This document shows, piece after piece, positions 61,829 through 64,000 of a stretch of 64,000 nt of DNA. Under the pieces are notes generated by a model. That model did not search any database. It had not been told where the DNA came from and saw only the letters and a program-made list of their open reading frames with translations. The DNA is from Hyphomicrobiales bacterium (GTDB lineage Bacteria; Pseudomonadota; Alphaproteobacteria; Rhizobiales; Rhizobiaceae). How positions within the stretch are numbered: the first letter of the stretch is position 1; every line of letters begins with the position of its first letter. The translations under genes and the position numbers were made by a program. Location: the NCBI GenBank assembly GCA_900471815.1, contig UICE01000003.1, forward strand, positions 519,558 to 583,557. The letters are read 5' to 3'.

Positions 61829-62575
61829 CTAAAGAGATGACTGTCTGCCGATGGCAATTTCCATGCGGTCGGCAGAAAAGTGCGTTGTTGCGTATTCAAC
61901 AGGCCGTCCATCCATATCGACATTGACGGCTGTTGCGACGATAACAATGGCGCCAGGCGAAAGCTTCAAGTGTCGCAGATCCTCAGCATCAGCATGCCGG
62001 GCTCCGATAATCGTTGACTGACGCAGATAGTCATCAATTCCTGCCCGTTTAAACGCTGCGGTAACCGAACCGGTCGCACGATAATCCTCGATGATATTTG
62101 GCACACGCGCAGCATCGAACCAGGATGTGGCGCAAGAGATGGGATTGTTATCTGCTGTGTGCATCGTATCAATTCTGATGACCATGCCGGAGTGCATTCC
62201 AAGCGCAGAGGCAACTTCCGCTGTAGGCTCCTCCAGCGACGACCCAAGCAGCACACCCTTTGTCTCGCGAACCTGTGTTGAGAGAATTTCCGAAAACCTC
62301 GTGCGTTCACCAATTCGATAGGTGAGCTTTTTGGCATTGGCGACGAATGTCCCGCGCCCTTGTTCAGCTCGAAGCACGCCTTCCTTCGTTAATGCGGCTA
62401 TTGCGCTGCGGATTGTATGACGATTGACGGAAAACCGGGTTGCAAGCTCCACCTCAGGCGGCATGCGCACGCCACTGGCCATTTTGCCCGCTGAAATATC
62501 GCCCCTGATCTGATCGGCAATCTGCCGCCAGACAGCAACGCCACTATTCCTGGTTATCAAATGGCTTGAACGCAT
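61829..62575 (-). CDS. phnF: GntR/HutC-family phosphonate regulator PhnF
   Basis: 248 residues with an N-terminal winged helix (about 10-80, FSVNRHTIRSAIAALTKEG and EQGRGTF) and a UTRA effector domain. Divergent from phnG with an 84-90-base gap containing an inverted repeat. PhnF regulators repress C-P lyase genes and respond to phosphate or phosphonate supply. Confidence 0.93.
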   Translation of the reverse strand: MRSSHLITRNSGVAVWRQIADQIRGDISAGKMASGVRMPPEVELATRFSVNRHTIRSAIAALTKEGVLRAEQGRGTFVANAKKLTYRIGERTRFSEILSTQVRETKGVLLGSSLEEPTAEVASALGMHSGMVIRIDTMHTADNNPISCATSWFDAARVPNIIEDYRATGSVTAAFKRAGIDDYLRQSTIIGARHADAEDLRHLKLSPGAIVIVATAVNVDMDGRPVEYATTHFSADRMEIAIGRQSSL

Positions 62576-62620
62576 GCTTTGTCATGCTCCTGTCATTGAC
62601 GGGTATTATAACCACGCTTA

Positions 62621-62648
62621 TTGTCTAGTTGTATATATAAATAGACAA
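62621..62648. promoter_or_regulatory. Candidate PhnF operator
   Basis: TTGTCTA and TAGACAA are perfect 7-bp inverted arms with a 14-base AT-rich spacer that contains TTGTATATATAA, itself a HutC-like half palindrome. It lies in the phnF-phnG gap, ending 17 bases before the phnG start, where binding would block transcription. Confidence 0.6.
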
Positions 62649-62665
62649 ATTGCTGTGAGGTGTCA

Positions 62666-63160
62666 ATGCGCAATGCAAATTTGAAAACGGGTAAGGAACC
62701 CGATGTAACAGCTGAGATTGCAGATTCCAGCCGCAAAGCGGCTATGGCGCTTCTGGCGCAAGCAACCGTGCAGGAAATGCGGCAGTTCTGGGAGCGCTGG
62801 GAAAACAAGCCAGCAGTGGAAACTCTGCGCGGTCCTGAAACCGGCCTGGTCATGGTGCGTGGACGCATCGGCGGTGGTGGCGCAGCTTTCAATCTGGGCG
62901 AGGCGAGCGTGACGCGAGCGACCATAAGGCTCGATAATGGCGCGGTCGGTCATGCCTACGCGCTCGGGCGTTCAAGCGAGAAAGTAAAGCTCGCTGCAGT
63001 CTTTGATGCGATCTGGCAGGAGCCAGCCCATCGCCAAGCAGTTGAAGACAACGTGCTTGCTCCAATCGCGCAGCGTTTGAATGAAGGGCTTGAACTGAAG
63101 CGGGCTGAGACCGCTGCAACCAAGGTCGATTTTTTCACTATGGTGCGAGGAGATGATTGA
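62666..63160 (+). CDS. phnG: C-P lyase subunit PhnG
   Basis: 164 residues from the ATG at 62666 behind GTGAGG; a GTG six bases earlier is an alternative. The family pattern includes PETGLVMVRGRIGGGGAAFNLGE and ATIRL. PhnG is part of the PhnGHIJ core complex that transfers the alkylphosphonate to ATP. Its stop overlaps the phnH start (TGATG). Confidence 0.93.
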   Translation: MRNANLKTGKEPDVTAEIADSSRKAAMALLAQATVQEMRQFWERWENKPAVETLRGPETGLVMVRGRIGGGGAAFNLGEASVTRATIRLDNGAVGHAYALGRSSEKVKLAAVFDAIWQEPAHRQAVEDNVLAPIAQRLNEGLELKRAETAATKVDFFTMVRGDD

Positions 63161-63771
63161 TGCGCGCAGCAACTCAGGTTTTTGAAGGCGGGTTCGCCGA
63201 CACGGTTTTAAACTCGCAGGAGATTTTTCGGGCATTGATGGACGCTATGGCCAATCCGGGCCGTGTCATTTCCGTCGGTGATCTGGCTCTTGCTCCATCG
63301 CCCTTATCGCCGGCGATAGCTTCGATTGCAGCCACGTTGTTGGATCATGATGCGGTCGTCTGGTGTGACAAGCCAGTGAAAGCATCGCAGGACGCTATCG
63401 GCTGGCTGAAGTTCCATACTGGCGTTGAGCTCACGAATGATCCTTCCCAGGCCGATTTTGCTTTGGTCAGCGACATCGAAAACATGCCGTCTTTTGATTC
63501 ATTTGCCAAAGGCACGTCTGAATATCCGGATCGTTCGACCACAATCATTTTGCAGGTGACCGGTTTTGATGGTTCGCAAGAATTGACCCTCGAAGGTCCT
63601 GGAATCAAGGATAATGCGGTCTTTGCGCCGAATGAGCTTCCTAGAATGTTTATTGAACAATGGGCAGCAAATCGTGGCGTCTTTCCGCGTGGTATCGACC
63701 TGATCTTTGCTGGCAATGGCGCGCTTGCCGCTTTGCCGCGAACCACCCGCATTTCGAAGAAGGAGGCTTAG
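63160..63771 (+). CDS. phnH: C-P lyase subunit PhnH
   Basis: 203 residues from the ATG at 63160; the longer frame begins at a TTG one codon earlier. Family traits include FRALMDAMANPGRVI near residue 24 and the PRGIDLIFAG end. It is a PLP-fold-like subunit of the PhnGHIJ core without PLP. Coupled to phnG by TGATG and followed three bases later by phnI. Confidence 0.93.
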   Translation: MRAATQVFEGGFADTVLNSQEIFRALMDAMANPGRVISVGDLALAPSPLSPAIASIAATLLDHDAVVWCDKPVKASQDAIGWLKFHTGVELTNDPSQADFALVSDIENMPSFDSFAKGTSEYPDRSTTIILQVTGFDGSQELTLEGPGIKDNAVFAPNELPRMFIEQWAANRGVFPRGIDLIFAGNGALAALPRTTRISKKEA

Positions 63772-63774
63772 GCC

Positions 63775-64000
63775 ATGTATGTTGCTGTTAAAGGCGGCGA
63801 AGCCGCCATTCGCAATGCGCACAAGCTTCTGGCAGACCGCCGCCGTGGTGATCGCTCCGTTCCGGCTATCGGCCTCGATCAGATTGTTGAACAGCTGGCG
63901 CTCGCAGTTGATCGTGTGATGGCTGAAGGTTCGCTCTACGATACCGAGCTTGCTGCGCTCGCTGTGAAACAGGCTCGCGGCGATATGATTGAGGCGATTT
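63775..64000 (+). CDS. phnI: C-P lyase subunit PhnI, 3' partial
   Basis: 75 codons are visible before the right edge. The opening MYVAVKGGEAAIRNAH is the conserved N-terminus of PhnI, the nucleosidase-like subunit that releases adenine from ATP during phosphonate breakdown. An AGGAGG sequence lies nine bases before the ATG. Continuation into phnJ and phnK is expected. Confidence 0.95.
   Translation, partial: MYVAVKGGEAAIRNAHKLLADRRRGDRSVPAIGLDQIVEQLALAVDRVMAEGSLYDTELAALAVKQARGDMIEAI

Noticed and set aside
1-64000. Mobile elements, prophage, CRISPR array, tRNA or rRNA
   Set aside because: I found no transposase or integrase frame, no spaced direct repeats and no tRNA- or rRNA-like stretch.

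Overview
The window comes from an aerobic alphaproteobacterium of the Rhizobiales (Hyphomicrobiales). The best markers are the acpXL-lpxXL cluster for very-long-chain acylation of lipid A, an aerobic-type cobalamin operon (cobNO, cobW, cobE), an ExoD-family protein, soeABC-like genes and a phnFGHI C-P lyase locus. Base composition looks close to half GC, low for Rhizobium or Brucella, so a lower-GC relative of the Brucellaceae or Phyllobacteriaceae is possible. The genus cannot be fixed from the sequence alone. I see no rRNA, tRNA, insertion sequence, prophage or CRISPR array.

Positions 1-20800 hold the most unusual content: what reads as a near-complete, oxygen-tolerant, corrinoid-dependent methyl-transfer pathway for a quaternary amine, most likely glycine betaine. 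A minus-strand operon (3767 to the left edge) encodes a small conserved protein, a methylenetetrahydrofolate reductase-like enzyme, a pterin-binding methyltransferase and a RamA/RACo-type reductive activator. A corrinoid protein (6195-6893) diverges from the first MttB-family methyltransferase, which is followed by a ferredoxin-like protein and a convergent betaine-homocysteine methyltransferase. After an XRE regulator, a desaturase and a PhnD-like protein comes a second minus-strand set: proX, proW, proV, a second MttB and a dimethylglycine dehydrogenase. The inferred flow is betaine import, methyl transfer to the corrinoid protein, transfer to tetrahydrofolate, oxidation by the MetF-like enzyme, and oxidative demethylation of the dimethylglycine left over. 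Neither MttB frame contains an in-frame amber codon, so these are non-pyrrolysine members.

Positions 21800-23900 carry two valine-degradation enzymes. Positions 24003-41522 carry cobalamin genes in several blocks: cobQ; a cobalamin riboswitch followed by cbtB-cbtA-cobU-cobW-cobN-cobO; terB-like-cobE-cobM; cobK and cbiD on the minus strand; and cobA-cobB-cobC-cbiB. The cofactor used by the methyl-transfer system is therefore made next door, although cobG/H/I/J/L and the late nucleotide-loop genes (cobS/T/V) are not in the window.

Positions 41536-46114 hold a peptide-type ABC importer without ATPases plus an M20 amidohydrolase. Positions 46276-50791 hold a three-subunit molybdenum oxidoreductase resembling sulfite dehydrogenase SoeABC. 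Positions 50797-55707 hold the lipid A very-long-chain fatty acid cluster, in which one ketosynthase has lost its catalytic cysteine. Next come a degenerate histidine phosphatase, an AEC transporter, a succinate-semialdehyde dehydrogenase, an aldose epimerase, a KDG-type sugar kinase and an FMN-binding protein. The right edge enters a phosphonate C-P lyase operon (phnG-phnH-phnI) divergent from its GntR regulator phnF.
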